Shown: positions 1 to 8,938, numbered from the stretch's first letter. The stretch is 64,000 bases of DNA from Paenibacillus guangzhouensis (GCF_009363075.1 NZ_CP045293.1:1736001-1800000), one strand, 5' to 3'. Notes: generated by a model not told the origin, from the sequence alone. Numbers and translations are program-made.

Positions 1-148
1 AATAAATTAAAGAAGTTAATAGAGAGGACTTCATTAGCGAAAATTCAATGAAAGCGAAAATGCATTGAATGGTTTCACTTGAAGGGTTAGGAACTATTGT
101 AGTTTATGGACTTGAAATATGTTTATTACTGTAGGGCATTGGATTAAA
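1..148. other. No recognisable gene
   Basis: Short open stretches occur but none has a ribosome binding site plus recognisable protein. It may be the 3' end of a unit that starts outside the window, because a CJR left end follows it. Confidence 0.4.
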
Positions 149-170
149 CTAGCGGGACACGATAGCTCAA
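149..170 (+). repeat. CJR left end (locus 1)
   Basis: Reads CTAGCGGGACACGATAG followed by CTCAA, one base off the usual CTAACGGG. No stem or right end follows within 150 bases, so only the L half is present. Confidence 0.75.
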
Positions 171-374
171 GCATACTGGTTAGTTATAGGTGGGGAGATA
201 ACGAATAAAATAATCATTAACTTCCTGCATAACTCTATCAATACTATGATATTTAAAGAGACACAAAATCGTTGGACAGAGAAGACCGAGTAAAAACGAG
301 TCAGATCGATTGATCATGAATAATGCAATTCGTTGGAAATTGACATATCTAGAAATGCGGATATAATTATATGC

Positions 375-686
375 ATGGATACAATGTTAATATTTAAAGC
401 ATTATCTAATGAAACTCGTGTGCAAATTTTGGAGTGGTTAAAGAAACCGGATGCAAATTTTGGGCCTCAATTGTATTTGCCGCTGAATTCCGATTTTAAA
501 GGAGGGATATGTGTAGGAAGCATACAGGAAAAAACAGGATTGGCCCAATCCGTCGTTTCCAACTATTTGCTACTGCTGAAGAAAGCCGGACTGCTCGAAT
601 CCCGGCGTTACGGACAATGGACGTATTACCGACGAAACGAAGAAACGTTTTTGCAGCTAGCCGATTTTATCAAAAATGAAATGTAA
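375..686 (+). CDS. ArsR-family winged-helix regulator
   Basis: A protein of about 103 residues that probably binds DNA as a dimer and represses a nearby promoter. The N-terminal stretch FKALSNETRVQILEWL is the typical ArsR opening helix. The recognition region reads GLAQSVVSNYLLLLKKAGLL, followed by a wing with QWTYY. An insert of about 25 residues precedes the helix-turn-helix. A TTG at 333 would extend the frame, but the ATG at 375 or the one at 384 gives the usual family start. No CxCxxC-type metal site is visible. It lies 97 bases upstream of an MFS transporter on the same strand and may control it. Confidence 0.85.
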   Translation: MDTMLIFKALSNETRVQILEWLKKPDANFGPQLYLPLNSDFKGGICVGSIQEKTGLAQSVVSNYLLLLKKAGLLESRRYGQWTYYRRNEETFLQLADFIKNEM

Positions 687-782
687 GCCAGGCAGTCACC
701 ACCATGAGGCTGCCTATTCATTTGAATAAATATATCTAGAATAATGGATATACAGATAAACACATAAACGGAGGAGTACATA

Positions 783-1961
783 GTGAAGCGTAGCGGCTCT
801 TTATTTTTTATTGCACTTGGTATATTTGGTATCATTAATACTGAACTTGGAGTAGTTGGTCTACTACCGGCTATTATAGAGAAGTATGGTGTGACGGCTT
901 CACAAGCGGGTATGCTTGTAAGTTCTTTTGCGCTTATTATAGCCCTGTTTGGTCCATGGATGACGCTTCTAATGTCCAGATGGAACCGAAAAAGGGTACT
1001 GGTAGGAATTTTAGCTCTTTTTGCCATCTCCAATCTCGCTTCGGTTTTTGCGCCGGTCTTTCCACTTCTCCTGGTATTCCGGATCATTCCTGCACTATTT
1101 CATCCGGTTTATTTCTCAATTGGTTTCGTATTGGCAGCTGTATTGTCGGATAAAGAGCGAGTTGCGCAGGCCAGCGCGAAAGTATTTCTAGGGGTCAGTC
1201 TGGGCATGGTACTCGGTATCCCGGTGACGTCTTACGTTGCGGAGCAGTTTTCGCTTGAGGCTGCGTTTATATTCTCAGCAGTCGTGAACGTTGTCGCTGG
1301 ACTGGGAATCGCCTTCATGGTCCCTACCGTAATAGACGACCGGAAGCCGACGTCAATCGGTTCGCAGCTTAAGGTATTGCGAAAGCCAATCCTGTGGCTT
1401 AATATGGCAGCAGCCTGTTTTATTCTCTCCGCGATGTTTGCCGTGTACAGCTACTTTGCTGAATATATGGGACAGCATTTAAACATGAGTGGGAAGATTG
1501 TAAGCATGTTATTGGTCGTCTTTGGCGCCAGCGGTGTGGCGGGCAACTGGTATGCGGGCAAGTTACTCGGCAAGCATCTAAAGAGAACGACGCTGCTTTA
1601 TCCAATCGCCTTGGCGATGTGCTACATCCTTCTTCAATTTGCAGGTGCATCGTTACTATGGCTTATCGGCATTGTTGCACTGTGGGGAGCTGTGCATACA
1701 AGTGGGCTTATCGTCAGTCAAATCTGGCTTACTTCGGAAGCACCCGAAGCACCGGAGTTTGCAAATAGTCTGTTCGTCTCCTTTTCAAATCTTGGTGTCA
1801 CAATCGGAACGGCCGTAGGAGGCTGGCTGATCGCTATCTCTGGTACAGGGGAAATCGTATTGGGCGGAATTCTATTTACTGCGCTTGCCTTGATATGTAT
1901 CGCTTTAAGCTCCGTATTGCGAGCGAAGTCGAAAGTACCGTCTGGGATGGAAGGAAAATAA
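783..1961 (+). CDS. MFS transporter, DHA1 drug-efflux type
   Basis: A 392-residue integral membrane protein, about the normal length for a 12-helix DHA1 transporter of the AraJ/NepI/YdhP kind, which exports drugs, sugars or nucleosides by proton antiport. The sequence alternates hydrophobic helices with short charged loops, including SRWNRKRVL in the loop after helix 2, the usual place of the family signature. GTG start at 783 follows GGAGGAG with good spacing. It follows the ArsR-type regulator, so regulated efflux is a reasonable inference. The substrate cannot be read from sequence. Confidence 0.88.
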   Translation: MKRSGSLFFIALGIFGIINTELGVVGLLPAIIEKYGVTASQAGMLVSSFALIIALFGPWMTLLMSRWNRKRVLVGILALFAISNLASVFAPVFPLLLVFRIIPALFHPVYFSIGFVLAAVLSDKERVAQASAKVFLGVSLGMVLGIPVTSYVAEQFSLEAAFIFSAVVNVVAGLGIAFMVPTVIDDRKPTSIGSQLKVLRKPILWLNMAAACFILSAMFAVYSYFAEYMGQHLNMSGKIVSMLLVVFGASGVAGNWYAGKLLGKHLKRTTLLYPIALAMCYILLQFAGASLLWLIGIVALWGAVHTSGLIVSQIWLTSEAPEAPEFANSLFVSFSNLGVTIGTAVGGWLIAISGTGEIVLGGILFTALALICIALSSVLRAKSKVPSGMEGK

Positions 1962-2030
1962 TAAAGGAATTGGTATAATGCACGATGCAACTTTCACTTC
2001 CGGTTTGCTTGCCAAATCACTTACTACCAA

Positions 2031-2124
2031 CTAACGGGACTCGATAGGTCAATTAAGCCTTTTTGAAGTCAGTCGGCTTTTTGTGTCGACTGACTTTTCT
2101 TAACGAACGGGCAGGATAGTTCAA
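2031..2124 (+). repeat. CJR complete (locus 2)
   Basis: L end CTAACGGGACTCGATAG, a stem with arms AGTCAGTCG (2067-2075) and CGACTGACT (2087-2095) followed by T-rich DNA, and R end AACGGGCAGGATAG. It lies 69 bases past the MFS stop and could terminate that transcript. Confidence 0.85.
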
Positions 2125-2172
2125 TCATTCCTTGAATACTATAGTGATGGTATAAGTATTGGGGGGATTGCA

Positions 2173-2376
2173 ATGTGCAGTGGACGAATCGCTCACCCTT
2201 ACGAATACTTTAATATTGGTGAACAAGTGAAGGAAATCCTTAAAGAAGGAACGCTGGAGATCATCCAAGGTAATTGCGACTTTTATTCCCTTTATAAAGG
2301 ACAACTTTGGCTAGAAGATGATTTATATTACATGTTTAAATGTACTTCAGGTAACAGAAAGTTTGAGAAATGTTGA
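2173..2376 (+). CDS. Small protein of unknown function
   Basis: A 67-residue ORF between two CJR loci, starting at ATG 2173 after GGGGGGAT, a strong ribosome binding site. It is rich in aromatic and acidic residues (KGQLWLEDDLYYMF) with two cysteines, one near each end, and has no membrane helix or signal peptide. I do not recognise a family. Its isolation between repeats supports it as a cassette gene, but its brevity leaves open that it is the front of a longer decayed gene. Confidence 0.5.
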   Translation: MCSGRIAHPYEYFNIGEQVKEILKEGTLEIIQGNCDFYSLYKGQLWLEDDLYYMFKCTSGNRKFEKC

Positions 2377-2447
2377 GACCTATTATGGTTCAGGCGTGGC
2401 CTGGAATGTAGTGCATTTGTGATTCCATTTTGATTAGACGATTAAGA

Positions 2448-2503
2448 TAACGGGCAGGATAATGCAAAAGTTTAGCGAATTGCCTACATATGGAATTGTT
2501 TGC
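2448..2503 (+). repeat. CJR right end, extended form (locus 3)
   Basis: TAACGGGCAGGATAATGC followed by AGCGAATTGCCTACATATGG, the same downstream extension seen at 9601, 25937, 45815 and 49880. The L end and stem are missing here. Confidence 0.75.
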
Positions 2504-2518
2504 GAGGGAGATTATAGA

Positions 2519-3082
2519 ATGAATCCAATACTAATAGACTTTCCAAACCAATTTACAACTGAAAGGTTATTGATTAGAACACCTCTACCGGGTGATGGGA
2601 AGGTAGTGTATGAGAGTATAAACTCATCGATCAATGAGCTCAAGGAATGGTTGTCGCTTTTTGCACAGAACGAACATTCTGAACAGTCAATCGAGGCAAT
2701 ACTACGAGAAGACTATGTAAAGTTTATTAAGAGAGAAGCTCTAAGACTTCTAATATTTGATAAAGAAACTGAACAATTCATTGGTTTATCTGGATTGAAT
2801 AAGCCAGATTGGGAGATACGCAAATTTGAAATCGGATACTGGATTGATACACGTATGAGCGGAAATGGGTATATGACTGAAGCAGTTCAAGGAATAACCA
2901 ATTTTGCCTTTACAGAGTTGAAGGCTAGAAGAGTAGAAATTCGTTGTGATACTTTAAATTTTAAGAGTAAGGCGATTCCAGAACGATTAGGCTTTCAATT
3001 AGAAGGAACATTAAGATGTGATGATATGTCAACAGATAGGAGTCAGATAAGAAATACTCATATATACGCTCTAGTTAAATAA
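2519..3082 (+). CDS. GNAT N-acetyltransferase, RimJ/RimL type
   Basis: A 187-residue cytosolic acyltransferase that would move acetyl from acetyl-CoA to an amino group of a protein or small molecule. It opens with FTTERLLIRTPLPGD, the usual RimJ/RimL first strand, has EIGYWIDTRMSGNGYMTEAV at the acetyl-CoA pyrophosphate loop, and ends with an AIPERLGFQLEGTLR segment typical of the last helix and strand. The ATG at 2519 follows GAGGGAG; an upstream ATG at 2462 lies inside the repeat and lacks a site. A single-gene unit bounded by CJR on both sides. The substrate is unknown. Confidence 0.88.
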   Translation: MNPILIDFPNQFTTERLLIRTPLPGDGKVVYESINSSINELKEWLSLFAQNEHSEQSIEAILREDYVKFIKREALRLLIFDKETEQFIGLSGLNKPDWEIRKFEIGYWIDTRMSGNGYMTEAVQGITNFAFTELKARRVEIRCDTLNFKSKAIPERLGFQLEGTLRCDDMSTDRSQIRNTHIYALVK

Positions 3083-3107
3083 ATTTAAAGCAATCAGTCA
3101 ATTTTCG

Positions 3108-3200
3108 CTAACGGGACACGATAGTTCAGAACAATAAAAACGGCAGCCGATCAGAGGATCAGCTGCCGTTTTTATTGAAGTAACGGGCAGGTAGTGTAAC
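3108..3200 (+). repeat. CJR complete (locus 4)
   Basis: L end CTAACGGGACACGATAGTTC, stem built on AACGGCAGC...AGCTGCCGTT followed by a T run, then R end TAACGGGCAGG. One of the clearest type-B copies (GGCAGCCGATC stem). It can act as an intrinsic terminator for the acetyltransferase gene. Confidence 0.9.
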
Positions 3201-3256
3201 TCAAGGAACAAAAGTCAGAACTAACGTTCTTTACATATATGTTTTTAATAGATAAA

Positions 3257-3320
3257 TGTCGGGTGACAAGAACACTATCTCATTAATAGCCGCGTAAATC
3301 GCGGCTTTTGTTTTTTATGT
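3257..3320 (+). repeat. Second repeat family (TGACAAGAAC), copy 1
   Basis: GTCGGGTGACAAGAAC followed by the inner hairpin CCGCG-taaat-CGCGG and a T-rich stretch. The same order is found at 57041 and 59294. No ORF is present. Confidence 0.65.
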
Positions 3321-3338
3321 GATCAAACATTTTGTAAC

Positions 3339-3360
3339 GCTAACGGACAGAATAGTGGAA
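3339..3360 (+). repeat. CJR half (locus 5)
   Basis: GCTAACGGACAGAATAGTGG, a degenerate end with mixed L and R character. It marks the left edge of the minus-strand block 3.4-8.6 kb. Confidence 0.6.
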
Positions 3361-3385
3361 TACTCCCCTAATATCGCGGCAGTAA

Positions 3386-3431
3386 AAAAGAACGGCTGAT
3401 GACCACTAAAGTCTTAATCAGCCGTTCTTTT
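3386..3431 (-). terminator. Intrinsic terminator of the adenylyltransferase gene
   Basis: Inverted repeat with 15-base arms, AAAAGAACGGCTGAT and its complement, around a 16-base loop. On the minus strand it follows the gene's stop and ends in U's. The core GGCTGA recalls the CJR stem. Confidence 0.8.
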
Positions 3432-3438
3432 CTGAAGA

Positions 3439-4308
3439 TTAATTGATGTCTGTTGCTCCAGTTGGAAGGTTGTGTATCTTTTGAAGATAGGATGTCACAT
3501 GCTCGTCTTCATGTATCGGATAGTCATAGCCGAAACAGCCGGATACGGATAACGCTAAATCTCGGAATAGAACTCCCATCTCAAACAAAGCCTTCCAGCT
3601 TCGTTCATAATCTCCGTCTGAAAAAGTTCTTACAAAAGCATCCCATTTAGACGTTTCCAAGTATTGCTCGAAATATTTGCCCTCTTTCCCTGTCTCAACT
3701 TGAAAATTCGTTTGAACCCCGATATACCACGTGATCATTCGCATCAACATATCTCGTACCGGACCCTCATGAATTCGCATGGCATACGGAAGCTGTCGAC
3801 GCCACAATCCCTTTGCCACATACGTACTTACCCACCAAAACTCGTTGCAGCAATTATAAAATTGTATCTCAGATGGAGGGGGTGGCAAATAATCACGATT
3901 GCTGGGCGCTGGTACATTACCGAAGAGGCCATCTTTATCAAGAAGAATTACCGTTTGGCTGTCATGGACATAATGGTCAAGCTGGTCAGTCTGGAAAAAA
4001 GTAAGATCGATTCGGTTCCCATCCTTAAATAGCATGAGAAAAGCAAACCTCTTGAAATGCACAGCATGCGGATTGCTCATTATGTCCGGTGTTTGCATAA
4101 TCAAAATGTCACCAAAATAGGATATCCAACTCTGATCGTCAATAAAAGACTGTACAGAATCAACAAAACATACAATATCGTAATCCTGAAAAATATCTCT
4201 GGTCACTTCGGGATTTGCCCGAGAGCCGTTCATCATGACTGCTCGAATATTCAGGTTGTTCCTGGCAAAATCCTGAATTGTCTGTAACATCTCGACTTCA
4301 TTACGCAT
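3439..4308 (-). CDS. Aminoglycoside 6-adenylyltransferase-like protein (ANT(6)/AadK family)
   Basis: A 289-residue cytosolic enzyme of the family that adenylylates the 6-hydroxyl of streptomycin using ATP. The polymerase-beta-type nucleotidyltransferase motif is intact: GSR at residues 28-30 and D42-x-D44 for the two metal ions. The middle carries RIDLTF, and the C-terminal helical domain has the family-like FWWVSTYVAKGLWRRQLPYA stretch. Length matches AadK. ATG at 4308 follows AGGAGGA. It stands alone on the minus strand with its own terminator. The fold is clear; whether it confers streptomycin resistance is inference. Confidence 0.92.
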   Translation of the reverse strand: MRNEVEMLQTIQDFARNNLNIRAVMMNGSRANPEVTRDIFQDYDIVCFVDSVQSFIDDQSWISYFGDILIMQTPDIMSNPHAVHFKRFAFLMLFKDGNRIDLTFFQTDQLDHYVHDSQTVILLDKDGLFGNVPAPSNRDYLPPPPSEIQFYNCCNEFWWVSTYVAKGLWRRQLPYAMRIHEGPVRDMLMRMITWYIGVQTNFQVETGKEGKYFEQYLETSKWDAFVRTFSDGDYERSWKALFEMGVLFRDLALSVSGCFGYDYPIHEDEHVTSYLQKIHNLPTGATDIN

Positions 4309-4469
4309 TAAAGTTTTCCTCCTGTAATTTTATATGGAACATACGGTTCATCACAGAAGGAGGAGCACGAGCAAGTTTCCGTTATAACTTATCTAATAAT
4401 TTCTTCATGCTATGTATCACCTACCGTCCCATCGATTGGAGATTATTATCTTATCATTATAATAACTAG

Positions 4470-4700
4470 GAGAAGGCGAATGATGAAAGAACATATTGCG
4501 GAAGAAATGGAATTGTTTCATTTCACCTTTTCCAGAGTCTTGGAGAATACAATTTTCGCTGTCTGTTCGATCCAGTCAGCATGTTCGATATGGTACTTCG
4601 ATTTTGGCCAGACGGGATGCGTGGGTACAGTCGGCCAGAAGCTTTCCATCATTTGATAAGTTACACGCCCAAATTAAACAGTGTCTACAGTATTGAGTAA
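4470..4700 (+). pseudogene. Possible 3' remnant of an unrecognised gene
   Basis: An open frame of 76 codons with no usable start codon or ribosome binding site. It reads like the end of a real protein, with LFDPVSMFDMVLRFWPDG and a closing SYTPKLNSVYSIE. A TAG directly precedes the frame. Another frame here has an ATG after GGAGAAGG but runs only a short way. It could be a truncated or frameshifted gene; I cannot name the family. Confidence 0.3.
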
Positions 4701-4728
4701 GTCGGTGTCATAGTTGCTCTAGTCTCCG

Positions 4729-5523
4729 TTAATTTACAAGGAGAAAAAAATCAGTCAAAACGGGAGCGAGGAGATCCGGAGATACATTATGATCCTGACC
4801 TTCCAGTATGCGGCAATTCGCATCGGGGAGTCTGTCCACGAGCGCTTTCACCGCATTTTGCTGGTACTCAGGACTTGTCCCTCCACCCACTACGAGCGTA
4901 GGGATCGAAACGGAAGGCCACCGATCGGCTGGCAATGGGTTGCCCGACATGGTGTCACCCATGATGGTGCCATCATAGACCAGTGTGTGCGCTACATCTT
5001 CCATCGCCGACCAGAATGGCCCGCTTCGCATCGGAGCAACGAAATCGGCAGGAACACCTGCTGCCTTCGTCAAGAAATACTCGACTGCGTCGCCTCTACG
5101 GCCAGACGCTGTCAGCTCTTTGAGCTGCTTTAAGTAACCATTCGGCAGCGGAGGACGCGTATTGTCGACGACAAACGGTGGCTCGTACAATGCCAGCTTT
5201 GCGATAGCAAGCTTGCGAGCCGCATCGAGGGCAAGGACACCACCGGAAGACATGCCGAATACGAATGCCGATCCACCAGACTCGTTGATGAGAGCTTCGA
5301 TATCTTCGATTTCGCGCTCAACCGCGTACGGCGCCGTATCGCCGCTATCCCCTCGACCCCTACGATCGTAGTTTAACACGGTAAAGTGGGGAGACAGAAG
5401 CGAAGCAAGCTGCGACATCATCGTACGAGTTTGAAATGCAGCGCATACCAGGATGATCGCCGGTCCATTCCCGGATTTATCAAAAGCAATGGCGGTTCCG
5501 TCTTTCGAAATTACTTTTTTCAT
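4729..5523 (-). CDS. Alpha/beta hydrolase
   Basis: A 264-residue cytosolic serine hydrolase with the canonical fold. The oxyanion region starts after PAIILVCAAF. The strand YDRRGRGDSG matches the family DxRGxGxS motif, the nucleophile elbow is GMSSGG with Ser92, and the late histidine lies in EGQDHNV. The acid residue is probably after LVVGGG. ATG at 5523 follows GGAGG. A MerR fragment lies 69 bases upstream on the same strand, so the gene may once have formed a MerR-controlled unit. Substrate unknown; esterase, lactonase or haloperoxidase-like activities are all possible. Confidence 0.88.
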   Translation of the reverse strand: MKKVISKDGTAIAFDKSGNGPAIILVCAAFQTRTMMSQLASLLSPHFTVLNYDRRGRGDSGDTAPYAVEREIEDIEALINESGGSAFVFGMSSGGVLALDAARKLAIAKLALYEPPFVVDNTRPPLPNGYLKQLKELTASGRRGDAVEYFLTKAAGVPADFVAPMRSGPFWSAMEDVAHTLVYDGTIMGDTMSGNPLPADRWPSVSIPTLVVGGGTSPEYQQNAVKALVDRLPDANCRILEGQDHNVSPDLLAPVLTDFFLLVN

Positions 5524-5591
5524 TGTATTTGCCTCCTACGATTTGGGAATTACTTCTAAACGACCATAAACCTTTTTCCATATCGGGCGAT

Positions 5592-5711
5592 TCAATAACA
5601 GCAATCGGATTCGGATGGTGAAAATAAACCGATTTGATCATAAAATCGCAGTGTTCGAACCGTCAGTCCTGCCATTTTAGTAAGTTCTCCAACTTTCCAT
5701 TCTCGTTGCAT
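5592..5711 (-). pseudogene. Truncated MerR-family regulator, N-terminal helix-turn-helix only
   Basis: Only 39 residues remain: EWKVGELTKMAGLTVRTLRF followed by YDQIGLFSPS, the standard MerR DNA-binding opening, then a stop soon after. The effector-binding half is missing. It is closely related to the MerR gene at 7980-8483, with the same start region and promoter. It directly precedes the hydrolase gene. Confidence 0.75.
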
Positions 5712-5754
5712 GATCATCCCCATTCTTGGTTGCTAGCTTTTTACTGGTACCCTC

Positions 5755-5785
5755 ACTATACATCATTACGTTACGTAAGGATCAA
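5755..5785 (-). promoter_or_regulatory. MerR-type promoter with 19-base spacer
   Basis: On the minus strand TTGATC and TATAGT are separated by 19 bases that contain ACGTAACGT. The long spacer with a dyad between -35 and -10 is the hallmark of MerR-activated promoters. It drives the truncated MerR and hydrolase. Confidence 0.6.
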
Positions 5786-5946
5786 GCCATTCTTCCACAA
5801 AATGCTGTTGATAATAATCAAAACGTCCGATAGTATTCGGAGGTTCGAAGGAATGATTTACTCCTTCTTATTTAACTTTTTGTAATGAGGGGGATATTTT
5901 TTCACTATTGCTGGGATATGCCCAACTTGAAATACTTGCAGTGCAA

Positions 5947-7539
5947 CTAACTTGATTCTTTGGCAGCGCCTGGGACTGCTTCTGGAATACTTCCGGCTTG
6001 GTTAGACTGAGTCTCTCCGATTGGTCGTACGTGCCGAAGCCGCGTAACGACAAGTACGATGATAACAAGCATAATGGCGCCGCTGGCAGCCGCAACGACG
6101 TGCATCCCGCTCGTAAAGGCTTCGCGTGCCCCCGTGAGCAGTACCTTGCCGTCTTGTTCAGAGAGGCCTCCCGCTATAGCCGTAGCACCTGCCAAGCTGT
6201 CTCGGGAAGCTTCTATCGCGGACGCTGGCAAGTCGGGGGGAATAGAATTCGCCACCTGGTTGCGGTAAATGACCGTGCCGATGCTGCCTAAGACTGCGAT
6301 GCCCAGAGCGAAGGCGAATTCGCCGCTGGTTTGCAGCATGGAAGCCGCCGATCCTGCCTTCTCTGGCGGGGCTGAGCCGATGATAAGGTCGCTGGACAGG
6401 CTCGGGAGCGGGGCTGAACCTATACTGAAGCAGATATACCCGAGTATCAGAAACGTGAGACCTGACTCAACACCCACCTGGGTTAGCAGAAAACAGCCCG
6501 CGCTCGATATCAGTAGTCCCGTTCCGATCAGGCGGGCCGGTCGGATCCGGCGTGCGATAAGCGGCGAGAGAAGCATACCGGCCATCGAGGCAATTACCCC
6601 GGGGAGCATATATAACCCTGCCCGAAACGGTGACATTCCTTGTACGAATTGGAGGTGTTGCGCGATGAAGAGCATGGTCGCGCCTGTCAGTGTTATACCG
6701 AACATGCCCCCCAGTGCAGCGTTGAAACCTGGACTCGCGAACAGGCGTAAATCGAGTAGGGGATTCGTCAGCCTGCGCTGCCGCGACACAAACACCGTGC
6801 CTAGGACGACACCCGCCAGTATTGACAGCACAGGAACAATCTGCAGACCGTACTTCGCGATTTCCTTGAGGCCGTATATCACTGGCAGGATGGTGCCTAG
6901 CGATAACACGACACTGGTCAAATCCAATCTGCCGGATTCTGGGTGCCGGTATTCGGGCAGCAGCATGGGTCCGGTTATTAGTAGAAGCAACATGACCGGC
7001 ACGCCCAAAAGGAACACCGAGCCCCACCAGAAGTGATCTAGCATGAGACCTCCAACCACAGGCCCGAGAGCCATGCCGCCTACAGAGCACGTTAACCATA
7101 TGCCGAAGGCAAGAGAGCGTTGCTTATGGTCACGGAACATGCTGCTTATCAAGGCCAGAGTAGAAGGCGATACAGTCGCCCCGGCTATGCCGAGCAGTGT
7201 GCGGGCCGCAATGAGCATCTCAGCGCTTCGGGAAAATGCAGCCATTATCGAGGCTATGACGAATGCGGACCCGCCGATCAACAGCAGTTTGCGGCGGCCG
7301 ATCCGATCACCCAGCGTCCCCATGGTGATCAAGAACCCGGCGAGCATGAATCCGTAGATGTCGATTATCCACAACTGTTGAGCGCTATCGGCGCCGAGGT
7401 CGGCGCCAATATGCGGCAGTGCGAGAATCATTACGGAGAGATCGATTGAGACAAGGAGGGCGGGCAGTGCTAAAACTGCAAGCCCCGTCCATTCCCTTAT
7501 GCCGGCCTTCATCTCAATTTCATGCATTGCGCTCTTCAT
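5947..7539 (-). CDS. MFS transporter, DHA2 (14-helix) multidrug efflux type
   Basis: A 530-residue membrane protein resembling QacA/SmvA, which export cationic drugs and dyes by proton antiport. Length and hydrophobic pattern fit 14 helices. Visible motifs are LDLSVMI-like SIDLSVMILALPHI in helix 1, GDRIGRRKLLLIG in the loop after helix 2 (motif A) and a helix-5 motif C with GPVVGGLM. Its start overlaps the stop of the SRPBCC gene by four bases, ATGA, so the two are translationally coupled. A MerR gene heads the operon, as in many drug-inducible pumps, but that gene is broken. Its base composition is visibly more GC-rich than the small cassettes around it. Confidence 0.92.
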   Translation of the reverse strand: MKSAMHEIEMKAGIREWTGLAVLALPALLVSIDLSVMILALPHIGADLGADSAQQLWIIDIYGFMLAGFLITMGTLGDRIGRRKLLLIGGSAFVIASIMAAFSRSAEMLIAARTLLGIAGATVSPSTLALISSMFRDHKQRSLAFGIWLTCSVGGMALGPVVGGLMLDHFWWGSVFLLGVPVMLLLLITGPMLLPEYRHPESGRLDLTSVVLSLGTILPVIYGLKEIAKYGLQIVPVLSILAGVVLGTVFVSRQRRLTNPLLDLRLFASPGFNAALGGMFGITLTGATMLFIAQHLQFVQGMSPFRAGLYMLPGVIASMAGMLLSPLIARRIRPARLIGTGLLISSAGCFLLTQVGVESGLTFLILGYICFSIGSAPLPSLSSDLIIGSAPPEKAGSAASMLQTSGEFAFALGIAVLGSIGTVIYRNQVANSIPPDLPASAIEASRDSLAGATAIAGGLSEQDGKVLLTGAREAFTSGMHVVAAASGAIMLVIIVLVVTRLRHVRPIGETQSNQAGSIPEAVPGAAKESS

Positions 7540-7976
7540 TCGTTCTGCAGCTCCAGACCCAGCTTATCTAACATAATTTTTGTGCCGTGATCGCGTTGTT
7601 TTGGGAGATCGTGACCATCGAAGAACGCTCCTTGTTCGGTGTAGATGAGTTGAGTGTCGTTGTCCGATTGCTTTATTTCTACTGTCGTCACGGAGGCAGA
7701 CATCCGTGTCTCTCCTTGGTCCAAGGTGTAAGTATAAGCGATGGGACTGTCCTGAACGATCCCTTGGTAACAAGCGTCGAATGTGTAAATTGGACCGTTC
7801 GGCGGGCCGCCGCGGTTGATTTCTCGACCACTAACCCGAAAGTCGAACTCGTCGGCTTTTGGAAACCACCGGGCTTTGGCCGACGGGTCCGACCAGACGA
7901 AGAATACCCGCTCGGGCGATGCATGATAATTTTTCTCGATAACAAAGGTAGAGTACTTTATAGATCGTTCATTCAT
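7536..7976 (-). CDS. SRPBCC (AHSA1-like) domain protein
   Basis: A 146-residue cytosolic protein of the START/Bet v1-like superfamily, which forms a hydrophobic ligand pocket. Evidence is the opening YHASPERVFFVWSDPSAKARWF, the AHSA1 signature of small-molecule or chaperone-related members, and the closing acidic-aromatic helix. ATG at 7976 follows AAAGGAGG. It sits between the broken MerR gene (three bases upstream) and the DHA2 pump, whose start overlaps its stop, so it belongs to that operon. Its ligand is not evident. Confidence 0.88.
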   Translation of the reverse strand: MNERSIKYSTFVIEKNYHASPERVFFVWSDPSAKARWFPKADEFDFRVSGREINRGGPPNGPIYTFDACYQGIVQDSPIAYTYTLDQGETRMSASVTTVEIKQSDNDTQLIYTEQGAFFDGHDLPKQRDHGTKIMLDKLGLELQNE

Positions 7977-7979
7977 GGT

Positions 7980-8483
7980 TTATTTTGTCCTCCTTTGGGA
8001 ATCGTCATCTGGATGGTCATCAAGAAAATCACCAATCCGGTCGAGATGGGATTCCCAGCTCGCTTTCCGCTCGGCTAAATATTCATGATGGCTCACCCTC
8101 ATGGCGCTCAATATTTTGGTGAATTCTTGAACGGTCAATGGTTCTTTTCTCTGTATAAGGCTTGTTACATACTCTAATTTCTGTAAAAGCTTTTGATGCA
8201 CACTTATACTTTTCTTCAGACGCTCAATTTGAAGGGAAACAATGTCGAACAGGCTGAAATGATTGCCGTCAATAACGGATTTGACCTGATCCAACGACAA
8301 GCCGAGCCCCTTCAATAACAGAACTTGCTGCAGCTGTGCAATATCGGATTCTATATAGATCCTGTGTCCTGAGTCAGTATGACCGGATGGAGAGAACAAA
8401 CCGATCTGGTCGTATTACAGCAATGTTCGAACCGTTAATCCTGCTAATTTTGCAAGTTCTCCAACTTTCCACTCCCGTTTCAT
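7980..8483 (-). pseudogene. MerR-family regulator interrupted by an in-frame stop
   Basis: Reading from ATG 8483 gives EWKVGELAKLAGLTVRTLL, then TAA at 8415-8417, then YDQIGLFSPSGHTDSGHRIY and a normal effector half of about 115 residues. The stop falls where relatives have an aromatic residue before YDQ. A 139-residue product could start at an internal codon but would lack the recognition helix. The gene otherwise heads the SRPBCC/DHA2 operon. A single substitution or a sequencing error would explain it. Confidence 0.85.
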
Positions 8484-8526
8484 GATCATCCCCTTTTTAG
8501 TCGCGCGAGGTTTTACCGGTATCCAT

Positions 8527-8557
8527 AGCATAGATCATTACGTTACGTTAGTTTCAA
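8527..8557 (-). promoter_or_regulatory. MerR-type promoter with 19-base spacer
   Basis: Minus strand TTGAAA and TATGCT are separated by 19 bases that include AACGTAACGTAATGATC, nearly identical to the spacer at 5761-5779. It lies just upstream of the interrupted MerR gene. Confidence 0.6.
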
Positions 8558-8938
8558 ATACAAAATGGAAATTTATAATAATTAGCATGAAAATAAGGCG
8601 AAGTAATTGAGTATTTTATTCCGACACAGGATGTTTGTCCTCATGCCATCATTTCTGGAATGAACGTGGTGATTAAAAATAATGTTAGAAACTGAGTTTG
8701 GTCACGTAATGATCTTCATTAATTACCAATAATTAAAAAAATTCCTCGGATGGAATACCCTATTAGCCGACGAAAACGGGGGATGGGTTCACAAAGAAAC
8801 TTCACTATTGTCAATTGCTGAAGTTTAATTCGATGCAATAATAGGTCAATCCACTATTGAACGGAGTACGGAAGTGAAATAAATATGACAGGAGTAGACG
8901 TTCATGGCGGATTTCGAGGATGGATGCAGGGGGAATGT
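8558..8938. other. AT-rich intergenic DNA
   Basis: No ORF with a ribosome binding site and no recognisable repeat were found. It separates the minus-strand MerR block from the next cassette stretch. Confidence 0.4.

Noticed and set aside
6269-7357. Plus-strand ORFs of up to 255 codons across the DHA2 pump gene
   Set aside because: They lie opposite a well-supported membrane transporter and are open only because that gene is GC-rich.
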